Counted from the first letter of the stretch, positions 9,117 through 18,604 are shown. The stretch: 64,000 nucleotides of DNA from CBDDEI01 sp965226775 (GCA_965226775.1 CBDDEI010000002.1:372001-436000); one strand, 5' to 3'. A program made the numbers and translations. The notes: generated by a model not told the origin, from the sequence alone.

Positions 9117-10452
9117 GTGAGCAGTGTAGCCGCACCTGAACCGGCAGCCGCCAAACGGCCGCGCTTCTTTTACGGCTGGGTAATCGTCGTTGTCGCGGGG
9201 TTAGGCGACTCTAGCGGCGTTCAGTGTAGGCAACGCAAGCTTCGGCGTCTTTCTCCGCCCAATGAGCGATGCGCTTGGGTGGAGCCGTACCCTGCTATCG
9301 GGCGCAGCGGCCATGCAGAGCCTCGCCAACGTCGTCATCGCGCCAATCCTGGGCCCACTGGTAGACCGCTACGATCCGCGCGTCTTCTTGGGAACTGGCT
9401 CTGTGATCGCCTGCTTGAGCTACGTGCTCATGAGCGGCGTTACCCAACCCTGGCAGTTCTATATCCTCTACATGTCCGCTACGGCGTTGGGGTTAAGGCA
9501 GGTGGGCGGGTTCGTCACGTCTATAGTGCTGTCCAAGTGGTTTATCCGTAACCGGGGCCGCGCCCTTGCCTACAGCTCCATGGGCAACCAGATCGGAGCC
9601 ATCTTTGTGGTGCCTCTTGTGGCGTATCTGGTGGAGAACTTTGGCTGGCGGACTGCCTGGGCTACCCTTGGTCTAGGCATAGCAATAATCGTACTGCCGC
9701 CGGTGCTGATCTTCATGCGCCGCAGGCCGGAGGATATGGGCCTGCTCCCGGACGGTGATTCCCCGGAGGAGGCTGAGGGCGGCGCAACGCCCAAGGCATG
9801 GCCCAGGCCAAATCCAGAGCCCACGGTGCACTGGACCGTGCGGGACGCTCTACGGACGCCCACCACCTGGATGCTCATCGGCGCAAGCAACATGTGGTCG
9901 CTCACCGCGACCGCGCTGCTGGTGCACCAGTTGCCCTTCTTCACCGATATGGGGATGACCCTCCAAGAAGCGAGCTTTGTCGTCTCTTTCAACAACCTGG
10001 TCACCTTACTAGCAAAGTTTTTCTGGGGCTACGCGGCAGAGCGGGTGCCGGTGAGCTATTGCCTAAGCGCCTGCTTTGCGCTGCGGGCAACGGCCCTTCT
10101 CATCCTGCTCGTGGGCAGTGGTGTAGGGAGCATCTATGTCTTTGCTGTTGTGTCCGGCCTAGGTATTGCCTTTGGGCCGCTCAGTGCGCAGATATGGGCG
10201 GACTATTACGGCCGCACCTCTGTGGGCGCTATCCGGGGTGCCGCCGCGCCGTTCAATATCCTGTCTAGTCTTGGCGGGCCGGTCTTTGGGGCGGTGGCCT
10301 TTGACCTCACGGGCACATATAGAGGCGCGTTTGTCATTTTCTCCGCCGCAATGTATCTTGGCGCGACACTAATGTTTTTTGCCAAGCCGCCCGGTGAGCC
10401 GCCAGTCAGGGCTTCGAGCGCTGCTGCCGACCAAAGGGCTGCCACAGCCTGA
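9117..10452 (+). pseudogene. MFS transporter, frameshifted near its N-terminus
   Basis: A 12-helix-type carrier. GTG at 9117 begins RFFYGWVIVVVAGLGD, a common start for monocarboxylate/oxalate-formate-like MFS proteins. The frame then fails. From about 9211 the next frame continues AAFSVGNASFGVFLRPMSDALGWSRT and runs intact to 10452 with the loop motif GPLVDRYDPR and a second-half motif. Skipping one base near 9208-9211 joins the two. Read alone, the second frame could start at 9262 but would lack helix 1. The neighbouring cyclase and dioxygenase genes suggest uptake of an organic acid or aromatic substrate; that is inference. Confidence 0.8.
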
Positions 10453-10543
10453 CCAGGGCGTGGCCCGGAGCTAAGGAGGTGTGAAAAGCTATCAAGTGCC
10501 TTTGCAACACATTGGTGGGAGTAGAACCTAAGGAGAGAGAAAG

Positions 10544-11467
10544 ATGACAACCACAAGTTCTCGAGTTAGCCCAACGGACGAGCAGGTTATCAAATGGTAC
10601 GACGAGCTGAGCAACTGGGGTCGTTGGGGCAAAGACGATCTCATGGGCACGCTGAACCTCATTACGCCGGAGAAGAGGCTCGAAGCTGCCGCGCTGGTTA
10701 AGGAGGGGATCAACGTATCCTGCGCCTATCCCATCCGCTTCAACGAGCACAATCTTGATGACGGGCACCCGGAGCCCCGCCACTACATGACGGGCACCCC
10801 GAACCCGAACCTGGCCCACGTGGGCAACAGCGGCAGCGGCGATATCGTAGTGCTGAACTGCCACGGCTTAACCCTGACGCACCTCGATTCACCCTGCCAC
10901 TATATGTTTAAGCCCTCTATGGATAGGCCCCTCACCGGCTTCAACGGCTTGCTGCCGACCGATGTCAACGCCCGCGGCGCGGAGAAAGGCTCCGTCACCC
11001 TGGCAGGGAGCGGCATCGTCTCCCGCGGCGTCCTCCTGGACATTGCCCGGGCGAAGGGCGTCGACTGGCTGGAGCCAGGCACGCCCATCTTCCCTGAGGA
11101 CCTGGAAGAGGCGGAAGCCAAACAAGGCGTGAAGGTAGGCGCCGGCGACATCCTGTGCATCCGCACCGGCCACGGCACCCGCAAGCGCAAAGAGGGCTGG
11201 AATAGCCGCCCCGGCGAGCAAGCCGGCCCCGACGGCGCCATGCTGCCCTGGCTACGGGAGCGCGACGTTGCTGTCTTGGCTTGTGATACCGCCAACGACT
11301 GGATTCCGAAGCGCGAAGGCATGATGGCCCGCCCAATCCACTGCGTCAGCATTCCCAGCATCGGCATGTGGCTGATTGACGGCGCGGACTACGAAGAGCT
11401 GGCTCCCCACTTAGCTCGCTTGAACCGCTGGGAGTACCTCCTTAGTCATCCCGCCGCTCAAGCTTAA
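10544..11467 (+). CDS. Cyclase-family metal-dependent hydrolase
   Basis: A 307-residue member of the cyclase/kynurenine-formamidase superfamily (PF04199 type). The metal-site pattern is read as H113-x-D115-x3-H119 in LTHLDSPCH, preceded by NCHG. ACDTANDW and PIHC near the C-terminus also fit. A strong ribosome-binding site (AAGGAGAGAG) precedes the ATG. Members hydrolyse amides or lactones or dehydrate sugars, so the exact reaction is open. It sits between an MFS carrier and a LigB-type dioxygenase on the same strand, which suggests a small catabolic cluster for a ring-containing compound. Confidence 0.85.
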   Translation: MTTTSSRVSPTDEQVIKWYDELSNWGRWGKDDLMGTLNLITPEKRLEAAALVKEGINVSCAYPIRFNEHNLDDGHPEPRHYMTGTPNPNLAHVGNSGSGDIVVLNCHGLTLTHLDSPCHYMFKPSMDRPLTGFNGLLPTDVNARGAEKGSVTLAGSGIVSRGVLLDIARAKGVDWLEPGTPIFPEDLEEAEAKQGVKVGAGDILCIRTGHGTRKRKEGWNSRPGEQAGPDGAMLPWLRERDVAVLACDTANDWIPKREGMMARPIHCVSIPSIGMWLIDGADYEELAPHLARLNRWEYLLSHPAAQA

Positions 11468-11566
11468 TGGCGGCACGGCCAGCCCGGTGAATCCTATCGC
11501 CATCCTCTAGGAGAGCGGTAAGAGCACGTACACCTAAACGGACACTGAAAGAGAGGAGCGGCAAGC

Positions 11567-12550
11567 ATGGCGAAACTAGTGGGCACCTTTTTCCACTCGC
11601 ATGGGGGCACCACCTCCATGCCTGGCGAACTGTGGCGCGAGCGCCGCATCACCCGGCCCATTCGAGAGGACACGCCTATTGAGGACGACGAGACCAACAT
11701 TAAGAAGGCCAACCGCGTCCATGAGGGGTTCCGCGTCCTGCGAGAGAAAGTTGCTGAGCTCAAGGCCGACGTGCTGGTGGTCTTTAGTGACGACCAGTTG
11801 GAGTGTTTTGACTTCAATAACTACCCAGCCTTCTCCATCTACGTGGGCGATGAGTTCAAGAAAAGCCCTCGCACGACGGAGGGACCACAGATGGGGCGCC
11901 ATGTGGAGCCAGGCTTCTCCTTCAAAGGCCACTCGGAGCTTGGCGTCGCCCTCCTCACCGGAGTCATGAAGCGGGGCTTCGATCCTGCGTTCAATATGGA
12001 CATGCCCAAGCCGGATCGCGGCTTGGCGGGCGGCATCATCCGTACGGCGGAAGAGCTGACGGATTACGAGTTGCCCATTGTGCCCGTCATGATGAACGTC
12101 TACTTTGCGCCTCAACCTACGGCTATGCGCTGCTATCAGTTTGGCAAGGCCGTGCGGGAAGTGCTGGACGAGTTCCCCAGCGACCTGCGCGTGGGCGTGG
12201 TAGGCTCCGGCGGATTGTGGCACACGCCGGGCGCTGAAGGCGCGTGGCTGAACAAGGACTTTGACCTGAAGCTCCTGGACTACCTGAAGGTGGGCGACAT
12301 CCGTGGCATGGCGGAGTGCTTCGACAGCTACGTCATCCCGTCTGACGACATTAGCCAGGACACCAGAACGCGCACACGCAATACCACGGGCATGCCCGCG
12401 CCGGGCGGCCCCGCGCTGGGCTCTCGGGAGACCTGCGCCTGGATTGCGACGGCTGGGGTGACCGATGGCCGGCCCACCACTATCGTGGACTACATCGATA
12501 CCTGGGCCTCGCCTGTCGGCAACGCCTTCGCCTACTGCGACCAGGTGTGA
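11567..12550 (+). CDS. LigB-type class III extradiol dioxygenase family protein
   Basis: A 327-residue protein of the LigB/DODA superfamily, in which a non-haem iron cleaves catecholic rings. H10 and H12 in FFHSHGG match the N-terminal metal histidine region, and VVFSDDQLECF (71-81) matches the second region of the subgroup that has GDDQ instead of NDH. The C-terminal WIATAGVTD and GLWHTPG segments also fit. The ribosome-binding site GAGAGGAG precedes the ATG. The subgroup's substrates are largely unknown. A hairpin terminator follows at 12569. The start of the gene is 99 bases after the cyclase gene. Confidence 0.82.
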   Translation: MAKLVGTFFHSHGGTTSMPGELWRERRITRPIREDTPIEDDETNIKKANRVHEGFRVLREKVAELKADVLVVFSDDQLECFDFNNYPAFSIYVGDEFKKSPRTTEGPQMGRHVEPGFSFKGHSELGVALLTGVMKRGFDPAFNMDMPKPDRGLAGGIIRTAEELTDYELPIVPVMMNVYFAPQPTAMRCYQFGKAVREVLDEFPSDLRVGVVGSGGLWHTPGAEGAWLNKDFDLKLLDYLKVGDIRGMAECFDSYVIPSDDISQDTRTRTRNTTGMPAPGGPALGSRETCAWIATAGVTDGRPTTIVDYIDTWASPVGNAFAYCDQV

Positions 12551-12568
12551 TCCTAGAGACAAGCAACA

Positions 12569-12606
12569 AAGAGCAGCCGAGCACTCGCTCGGCTGCTCTT
12601 GTGTTT
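12569..12606 (+). terminator. Hairpin terminator after the dioxygenase gene
   Basis: A perfect 14-base-pair stem (AAGAGCAGCCGAGC with its complement) around the loop ACTC is followed by a T-rich stretch (TTGTGTTT). It also separates this unit from the convergent MFS gene and may work on both strands. Confidence 0.85.
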
Positions 12607-12671
12607 GAGATAACCATGCCTGCGCAGCGCGAGGGCGGCGTTACCGGCTAGCCGAGGCTTCGCAAAAGGAG

Positions 12672-13982
12672 TTACTGTGCCTGGTTCCGGGTGATGATGC
12701 TTAGGCGCATGTTCCGCATTTCCGGGGAGAGGATGAGGATCGCCAGCCCGATGCAGAACGCCATGAAGGTAGTCACTGCGGCCACCGCCGGCGCACCGAA
12801 GTAATCCGCTGCAGTGCCCGAGATTATTGCTCCCAGCGGCACAAACAAGAAGGAGAGCTGGAGCACTGCGGCCATGCTTCCCCGCATGCGCTCCGGCGCC
12901 AGCAGCTGCAGCACCGCCGTGTTGGTGGTGGTGTAGAAGGGCTCGGCGATGCCAGCCAGCACCAGGAAGGGCGCGGCCAGCAGCATATTGCCGGTGAAGA
13001 GGGCCAGCAGCGCAAAAGTAGTTTCCGCGAGGCTGAAGACGAAGAGCGCGCCGAGTTGCAGCAGGCCCCGCCTGTCGATGTGACTCATCGACGCCACCAG
13101 CAACCCGCCGAACAGTCCGCCGAATCCCACGGACCCTGCCAGAATGCCTAGTCCTGCCGCGCCCGTATGGAAGGTGTCCTCCGCAAAGATGGGGAACAGG
13201 GCCATGTGCACCGGAATAATGAGCAGCGGCGAGATGATGCTCATTATCACCATTACCCGCGCCTCGGGGTTGGTGAGCACAAAACCGTAGCCGTCCCGCA
13301 GGCTCTGCCAGAAGGTAGGCCGTGATGTCACCTCCGGCCTTGCGGGCGCCCGGATGAGGAGGATCGAGACCAGCACGCCAAAGTAGGCCAGGCTTTGCAG
13401 GAAGTAGTTGTTGGCCGCGCCTAGAAAGACGATGATCCCGCCGCCGATAGCAGGGCCCACCGCGCGGGAGGTGCTGAACGCGAACCAGCTCAAGGCCACC
13501 GCGTTGGGGATTATCCGCCGCGGCACCAGCTCGAAGACGAAGGCTTGCCGAGCGGGCATGTTGAAGGTCTGGGCAACCCCCACAATTACCGTGAACACAA
13601 AGAGGTGCCACACCTGAATACTGCCCGTCGCCAGCAGGAAGGCCACCAGGAAGGTGCACAGCACAAGACCTATCTGGCTAATGGCAATGATACGGTTACG
13701 GTTGTAGCGGTCGCTTATGACGCCCGCTATTGAGGTTAAGAGGAGGGTAGGGACGATGCGTATGGCGTTGATGCCGCCCACGGCCTGCCCTGAGCCGGTA
13801 ATGGTGTACACCACCCAGACCGTCGCAGTGGTCTGCATCCACCACGCCGCTGCGGTGAAGAGGTCGCCCAGCCAGAGCAGCCGGAAGTTGGGGTACCGGA
13901 ACGCGTAGAAGGTCCCTATGTGCTCTTCTTCCGGCGGGGCCTCCTGCGGGGCTGCGGCGTCGTTAGATGCGTTGCGAGTCAT
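12672..13982 (-). CDS. MFS transporter (EntS/MFS_3-like)
   Basis: A 436-residue, 12-helix carrier starting with FRYPNFRLLWLGDLFTAAAWWMQ, the usual beginning of the MFS_3 group that includes enterobactin exporters and drug pumps. The loop after helix 2 reads GVISDRYNRNR and a second conserved piece NMPARQAFVFELVP follows. Export of small hydrophobic compounds is typical of the group; the substrate is unknown. It resembles the carrier at 32166-33521 in layout, so the window has two members of this group. ATG start at 13982. Confidence 0.9.
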   Translation of the reverse strand: MTRNASNDAAAPQEAPPEEEHIGTFYAFRYPNFRLLWLGDLFTAAAWWMQTTATVWVVYTITGSGQAVGGINAIRIVPTLLLTSIAGVISDRYNRNRIIAISQIGLVLCTFLVAFLLATGSIQVWHLFVFTVIVGVAQTFNMPARQAFVFELVPRRIIPNAVALSWFAFSTSRAVGPAIGGGIIVFLGAANNYFLQSLAYFGVLVSILLIRAPARPEVTSRPTFWQSLRDGYGFVLTNPEARVMVIMSIISPLLIIPVHMALFPIFAEDTFHTGAAGLGILAGSVGFGGLFGGLLVASMSHIDRRGLLQLGALFVFSLAETTFALLALFTGNMLLAAPFLVLAGIAEPFYTTTNTAVLQLLAPERMRGSMAAVLQLSFLFVPLGAIISGTAADYFGAPAVAAVTTFMAFCIGLAILILSPEMRNMRLSIITRNQAQ

Positions 13983-14061
13983 GCTGCTCCACAGTGTACC
14001 GTAAGTCGCCGCTGCGGTGCAGGCGACCGTACATTAGATGTGAGGCGACCGCCTCTGGCAA

Positions 14062-14091
14062 CGAACGAAGGATCGCTCAGAATGACGTGGG
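14062..14091. repeat. Dispersed repeat fragment (TCAGAATGA family)
   Basis: The motif CGAAGGATCGCTCAGAATGACGT between the MFS gene and the nuclease gene is the reverse of the sequence at about 30114-30137 (TCATTCTGAGCGGAGCGAAG). Short repeats of this form are scattered in intergenic DNA of several bacterial groups. No coding function is evident. Confidence 0.5.
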
Positions 14092-14092
14092 G

Positions 14093-14620
14093 CTAACGCC
14101 CCCACAGGCCGCGGCCGGCGTTCCGGGCGGTTCGCTCCAGGCGGGTGAACAGCTCTTGGTGCCGCACGTCCGGCGGGTAGGAGGAGCTGCGGGCGTAGCC
14201 CTCCTCCACCAGTACGGCGTTCACCATAACGCCGTCCACGTAGACGTAGCGCAGCAGCCGGCCGTAGCGGTCGGTCTCGCTCACGTCCTTCTCCAGTGTC
14301 ACCACCTTCCCCTCCACCAGCGCTTTGTTGCGCTCCCAGGCCTCCTTACCGAAGTGCTCCACCGGCCGGCCCGGGGCCACCGTTTCCGGCGTGTCTATGC
14401 CGATGTAGCGGATGCGGTACTCGCCGCCGCCCGCCTGTACCACGATGGTGTCGCCGTCCACCGCGCGGCTCACGTACACCTGCCCGTTGGCAAGGTCGAC
14501 GGGTTCGACAGGGAGCGCACCGGTGCGGGCGAAGACAACGGCGAGCACGGCCCCCGCCAGCAGCACTAGGGCGATGGTCCCCAGCGGTGAGCCGCGCGAG
14601 CGTCTACGGCGTCGCGTCAT
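14093..14620 (-). CDS. Membrane-anchored thermonuclease (SNase) homologue
   Basis: A staphylococcal-nuclease fold, Ca-dependent. Counting from ATG 14620 (175 residues), it has an arginine-rich start, one membrane anchor (about 12-31), then D55 in VDGDT, R71, D76 and E79 in RIRYIGIDTPE, and R121 in YGRLLRY, which match the metal and catalytic residues of SNase. A TTG at 14647 is an alternative start, but ATG 14620 overlaps the Rieske stop as ATGA. Other genes of this operon use the same overlap. It is the last gene of the copper/redox operon. Confidence 0.88.
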   Translation of the reverse strand: MTRRRRRSRGSPLGTIALVLLAGAVLAVVFARTGALPVEPVDLANGQVYVSRAVDGDTIVVQAGGGEYRIRYIGIDTPETVAPGRPVEHFGKEAWERNKALVEGKVVTLEKDVSETDRYGRLLRYVYVDGVMVNAVLVEEGYARSSSYPPDVRHQELFTRLERTARNAGRGLWGR

Positions 14621-14976
14621 GGGGATCGGGGGGCGTTTCTTGGCCAAGGAGAGGCGGGCACGTCCATGAGCACCGTTATCTGGTCGCCCTGAACCTGCAC
14701 TGGGTAGGTCTCCAGCTCGTCCAGGCCCTCGGGCCAGGTGGCGAGGCCGGAGCGCACGTCAAAGCGATAGCCGTGCATGCCGCAGTGGATCTCCGGCTCG
14801 GTGAGTAGCGACTGCCTGACGATCTCGCCGCCCATGTGCGGGCAGTAGGTGCTGAGGGCGTAGTAGCTGCCCCGCCAGTTGACCACGCAGATGTCCCAGT
14901 AGCCGGCCTGGACCTTGATCATGCGGTCCTCCGGCACCTCGTCTGTGGTGGCTACAGCAACGTATTCAGTGGCCAT
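14617..14976 (-). CDS. Rieske [2Fe-2S] ferredoxin-like protein
   Basis: A 119-residue soluble Rieske protein. The cluster ligands are C45-P-H47 in TYCPHMGG and C65-G-M-H68 in HCGMHGYRFD, as in dioxygenase ferredoxins and NirD-type proteins. The ATG at 14976 is preferred over an upstream start at 15105 that would overlap the preceding gene without extending the domain. It would carry single electrons; the partner is not evident, although the fused cytochrome c two genes upstream is a candidate. Its stop overlaps the nuclease start by four bases. Confidence 0.9.
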   Translation of the reverse strand: MATEYVAVATTDEVPEDRMIKVQAGYWDICVVNWRGSYYALSTYCPHMGGEIVRQSLLTEPEIHCGMHGYRFDVRSGLATWPEGLDELETYPVQVQGDQITVLMDVPASPWPRNAPRSP

Positions 14977-15004
14977 GCTGAGTGTGAGTATAGCAAAGCG
15001 CGCC

Positions 15005-16024
15005 TCAGCGCACCCAGGCGATGCCGCCCAGGGCCGGGGCGTCCAGGATGCGCCGCACTTCCCCCGTCTGCGGCTGCGCCAAGTAGAGGCCGAACTCTGC
15101 GCCAAAGGCGATCCACTTCCCGTCCGGCGACCACGCGGGCACGGGGCTATCCTCGCTCAGGTCCGTGAGACGGCGCAGGACGCTACCGTCCGGGGTGATG
15201 ACCCAGAGGTCCCAAGGGATGCCGTGGGCCTCCGCGGTAGCTGGTTCCGGCCAAGTGAGCGGAATACCAGGCGCATTGGACGCGGCTGGCAGCGGCGCTG
15301 TACCCGGTCCGCCCACGGCTACGAAGGCGATCAGCGACCCGTCCGGCGAGAACCGCGGCGCTGCAATGGTCTCGAACAGCGACTCATCAAAGAGACGCTG
15401 CTTGTCTGAGCCATCGGCAGAGGCTACCCATATGCTCTCGTGCAGCGTCACGGGGTCGGGCGCTAGGTAGGCTAGTTGGCCCGTGGGGGAGACCGTGGGA
15501 CTGTGGGCGTTTTCTATAACGGTTTGCTGACCGGAGCCGTTCACATCCGCGCGCTCTATCTGCCGATCGCCCATAGGGCTCCAGCGGCTGTAGAAGAGCT
15601 GCTGGCTATCCCCCGTCCAGGCTGGATGGAGCAGCGCCTCTCCGGGCACGCTGTAGGCCAGGACCTTGCGTCTATCCATGCCGTCGGGGTTCATGAGGAA
15701 GATGCTGGTGCCGCCGGGGGTCTGCTGGCTATCCCCCGGCTGGTACAGGCTGAAGGAGAGTTGCGCGCTATCGGGTGAGGCGGAGAGTCCGCCGGGGTAG
15801 GAGCCGTCGGGGAAGGTGAAGAGTTCCCTTGTTGCCGCGGACGCCAGGTCGAATGATTTGACCTTGGCCACGTCTAGGTAGATCAGCCGTCCACGCACCT
15901 CGCTGGGAGGTGGGGACAGGGGGATCAGCGTCGGCGCGAGGAGGGAGTCGTCCTGTGCAGGAGTGGATGTGGTGCATGCCAGCGTTGCGATGGCTAGCAG
16001 GAGGGAGCCTGCGAGCCGCATCAT
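15005..16024 (-). CDS. TolB/PD40-type beta-propeller lipoprotein
   Basis: A 339-residue secreted protein. The N-terminus is a signal sequence with a possible lipobox ending at C17 (ATLAC), then a proline-rich linker. Repeated blades follow, with PD40 motifs such as SASPDSAQLSFS, RFSPDGSLIAFVA and AWSPDGKWIAFGA. Such propellers bind proteins or peptides outside the membrane. The ATG overlaps the upstream stop as ATGA, so it is co-translated with the CopC-CopD fusion. No enzymatic motif is visible. Confidence 0.85.
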   Translation of the reverse strand: MMRLAGSLLLAIATLACTTSTPAQDDSLLAPTLIPLSPPPSEVRGRLIYLDVAKVKSFDLASAATRELFTFPDGSYPGGLSASPDSAQLSFSLYQPGDSQQTPGGTSIFLMNPDGMDRRKVLAYSVPGEALLHPAWTGDSQQLFYSRWSPMGDRQIERADVNGSGQQTVIENAHSPTVSPTGQLAYLAPDPVTLHESIWVASADGSDKQRLFDESLFETIAAPRFSPDGSLIAFVAVGGPGTAPLPAASNAPGIPLTWPEPATAEAHGIPWDLWVITPDGSVLRRLTDLSEDSPVPAWSPDGKWIAFGAEFGLYLAQPQTGEVRRILDAPALGGIAWVR

Positions 16025-18348
16025 CGGCCGGCCTCCACCAGCGCCTCGACTGGCTCCGTCGCCCGGCTCTCAACCGGCGCAAAGCCGCGGATAAAGTTGA
16101 TGGCGTGCCAGCGTTCCTCAAGGGTAAGCAGGTCGCGGTATGCGGGCATGGCGGTGCCCGGCACCCCGTTGGTCACCCAGTTAAAGAGCTCTCCGTCGGT
16201 GTGGCCTGCGGCCATGTGCACACGGAAGTCGGCAGGCGGCGGGTTGAGCGTCCCTGCGGCGGGCCCGTCGCCCCGGCCGCTGACGCCGTGGCATACCACG
16301 CACTGGTTGCGGTAAATCCCTTCCCCGATAGCCAGCGAATCTTGCGTTGGCGGGAAGGGATTCGTCATAGATACGTAGTCCATAACGCCGGGCTGGCTCA
16401 CGGGCCGGACGATGAGATAGATACCCAAGCCGACCACCGCCAAGCTGACCAGCGTCAGCGACTGCCCCGTTGGCGAGCGCAGCCCGATGGCCCGCCCAAG
16501 GTAGATAAGCAGACCTACCCCGAGCAGCGCGAGGCCAAGGCCGGCAATTTGCAGCGCGCTGCCCCGGCTAGGGGCTGCGGCGGGCGTTCCCACACCTGAG
16601 GTGATCTCCTCGGCAGTGGTGGCAGAGACCTGCAACCGGAACGCTGTGCGCGCGTCGTCCTGTCCGGCGCGGCGCACCAGCACCTCAACCTGCCAGCGGC
16701 CTTCAACGCCCATGAAGGGTCCCTGGGCAGTGTAAGCGCCGTTGGGCTGCGGCTCCGCGGGTTGCGGAGTAGCGCCTAGTGGCTTGTCCAGATACGTGAA
16801 CGTGAGCAGCACACGTTCAGCGTCGGCGACGATGTTGCCGCTGGAGTCGAGGACGGTGGTAGTGAAGGTGCTTGGCCCCGCCTTTGCGGGCAGGATCGCT
16901 AGTCCGATGGAGAGGTCCCTAGCGACGGCGTTCAACTCCAAGGGACGGCTGGCGAGGATCTGCTGATAGGTAGGCTTGCCGGGCGGCAGGCTAGTGAAGA
17001 CGCCGGCGGCCAGCAAAACCAGAATGACCAATCCCGCCTCGATCCTTATGGTGCGGGCAAAGCGGCGGCCCAGCTGCTCTGCCGCGGCCACGCGGGCGTT
17101 GGCGACGGCTTGGGCCAGCCGCGGCCGGAGGACAACGAGGTTCACGGCGCCCAGCGTCAGCGCAGCAAATGCCAGCCCCAGCTTCACGACTAACGCCTGC
17201 CCGTAGAGCGTGCCGAGCAAAACCCCCGGTCCGCCGATGTGGGTCCACGACAGGTAGACGCCCGAGAGGAAGAGCAAGGCCACCGCGACTACGGCTACTG
17301 CGGAAAAGCGCGGGATCACTCTGGCAAGCAACGCGCCTCTACCTGAGGCGGAGAGGGGGCGCAAAGAGAAGGGGAGCACTGCGGCCAAGGCAACGAGTCC
17401 GCCCACCCAGGTAGCAACGGCGGCTTGATGCAACCAGTCCGCCGCTAATGCCAACGCCGTCAGGTCAGTCACCGCTGCGCTGTGGCTGGTAAGACTGGTG
17501 GTGAGCAAGACGCCGCCCCCTAAGCCAAGCCTAAGCAACGTGGTGCGAAGCCCGGCGTTGTCCTCAAGCCGAAAGATTGCTGCGCCCAAGCCCAACACTA
17601 GCGCGGCGCGGGTTAGCCATACCACGCCGTTGCGGGTGCCAAAGAGCAGTTGGCCCAGGGTGTCGAGCAACGACCCGCCTCCGCCGAGCTGCACCATCTG
17701 CCAGATCAGGGCGGCCAGAGTGGCAATCAGCAGCCAGATCCAGCTCCAACGGATGAGCAATTGGTAGGGCAGCTCTGCGCCCGCCAGCGCGCGGTTGCCC
17801 TCTTCTAGTGGGGCCACCGCCGGGCGCAAGACCAGGAGTTGGAAGAGCAACAGTCCAATCAACGCGCTGGCGGAGAGGTAGCCCAGCCAGCGGACTGCGG
17901 CCTCTACCGGCACAGCGGGAGTGAACTCTTGGGGGCGCGCGGAGCCGGTCTGGGGGAGGGCAACGCCGATGGAGAGGCTGAAGACGCCGCGGGTCACATG
18001 GCCGTCCAGCTTGGAGAGGGCCTTCCAAGACACAGTGTATGCGGCCTGCTCCAGCTGCTGGAGACCAATGATCATCGAGGTGTCGTCCTCGGGCAGCACG
18101 CGGCTGTCGCCCCGGTCAACCCGCTCACCCTTGGCGTTCAGCACCTGTACCTCGGAGAAGCCGGCCTCCAGCGGTTCGGTAAACCAGAGCTGAATCTGCG
18201 CCGGCGCTGTGTCCAGCACGGAGTTGGCCGGCGGCTCGGATCGCAGGAAGTTGGCGTGGGCTCGTGCGGTGTCTGCGTTTGCCAGAACGGTCAGCACAAG
18301 GGCTACGCCAACCAGGACGCCCAGAGCGTTAAGTCGTGAGGTGGTCAC
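16021..18348 (-). CDS. CopC-CopD-cytochrome c fusion protein
   Basis: A 775-residue multidomain membrane protein. After a signal peptide the mature chain would begin HANFLRSEPP, and DGHVTRG follows later; this N-terminal His plus Asp-x-His set matches the Cu(II) site of CopC. A polytopic CopD-like region follows (about 145-480). Next comes a periplasmic beta domain, two membrane segments, and a C-terminal cytochrome c with CVVCH at 683-687 and a candidate distal Met in GTAMPAY. The GTG at 18348 overlaps the stop of the preceding gene as GTGA. The fusion suggests copper handling coupled to electron transfer, perhaps for an oxidase; that is inference. Confidence 0.9.
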   Translation of the reverse strand: MTTSRLNALGVLVGVALVLTVLANADTARAHANFLRSEPPANSVLDTAPAQIQLWFTEPLEAGFSEVQVLNAKGERVDRGDSRVLPEDDTSMIIGLQQLEQAAYTVSWKALSKLDGHVTRGVFSLSIGVALPQTGSARPQEFTPAVPVEAAVRWLGYLSASALIGLLLFQLLVLRPAVAPLEEGNRALAGAELPYQLLIRWSWIWLLIATLAALIWQMVQLGGGGSLLDTLGQLLFGTRNGVVWLTRAALVLGLGAAIFRLEDNAGLRTTLLRLGLGGGVLLTTSLTSHSAAVTDLTALALAADWLHQAAVATWVGGLVALAAVLPFSLRPLSASGRGALLARVIPRFSAVAVVAVALLFLSGVYLSWTHIGGPGVLLGTLYGQALVVKLGLAFAALTLGAVNLVVLRPRLAQAVANARVAAAEQLGRRFARTIRIEAGLVILVLLAAGVFTSLPPGKPTYQQILASRPLELNAVARDLSIGLAILPAKAGPSTFTTTVLDSSGNIVADAERVLLTFTYLDKPLGATPQPAEPQPNGAYTAQGPFMGVEGRWQVEVLVRRAGQDDARTAFRLQVSATTAEEITSGVGTPAAAPSRGSALQIAGLGLALLGVGLLIYLGRAIGLRSPTGQSLTLVSLAVVGLGIYLIVRPVSQPGVMDYVSMTNPFPPTQDSLAIGEGIYRNQCVVCHGVSGRGDGPAAGTLNPPPADFRVHMAAGHTDGELFNWVTNGVPGTAMPAYRDLLTLEERWHAINFIRGFAPVESRATEPVEALVEAGR

Positions 18349-18563
18349 TTGTCTTGCTCTTGTTCCTTCTCTCGTTTGGCCTTGCGCACCGCCCTGATCA
18401 CAATAAGAGCTAAGATCAGCCCCAGCACTAGGGCCACTAGGTCGTCTACGTTGCTGCCGTGGGCCAGGCCGGCCTGGGATGCTCCCGGCAGGGCGGGCAT
18501 GAGCGGGCTCAGGGCAGCCAGGATCACGAGAGCCCTCACTGCCCATGCCCTGCCGGTTTTCAT
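18345..18563 (-). CDS. Small membrane protein in the copper operon
   Basis: A 72-residue protein with a cleavable-looking N-terminal hydrophobic segment (about 8-32), a short His/Asp stretch (GLAHGSNVDD), one transmembrane helix (DLVALVLGLILALIVIRAV) and a charged tail (KAKREKEQEQDK). I do not recognise the family. It lies between a secreted anchored protein and the CopC-CopD fusion, overlapping the latter by four bases, so a role as a small subunit or chaperone of that system is plausible. Confidence 0.7.
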   Translation of the reverse strand: MKTGRAWAVRALVILAALSPLMPALPGASQAGLAHGSNVDDLVALVLGLILALIVIRAVRKAKREKEQEQDK

Positions 18564-18604
18564 GATGCGTGTCCTGTTCTGGCGAAGGGAGCTATTCGCG
18601 TCCG

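Noticed and set aside
11576..12562. 328-residue frame antisense to the LigB-type gene
   Set aside because: It is a GC-driven shadow of a well-supported gene, with no family motif.
12553..13659. 368-residue minus-strand frame overlapping the MFS gene
   Set aside because: The MFS frame has proper helices and family motifs; this one is rich in Ala, Gly and Arg with no pattern.
14093..14647. Longer thermonuclease start at TTG 14647
   Set aside because: ATG 14620 makes the four-base overlap typical of this operon, and the extra residues add only a basic tail.
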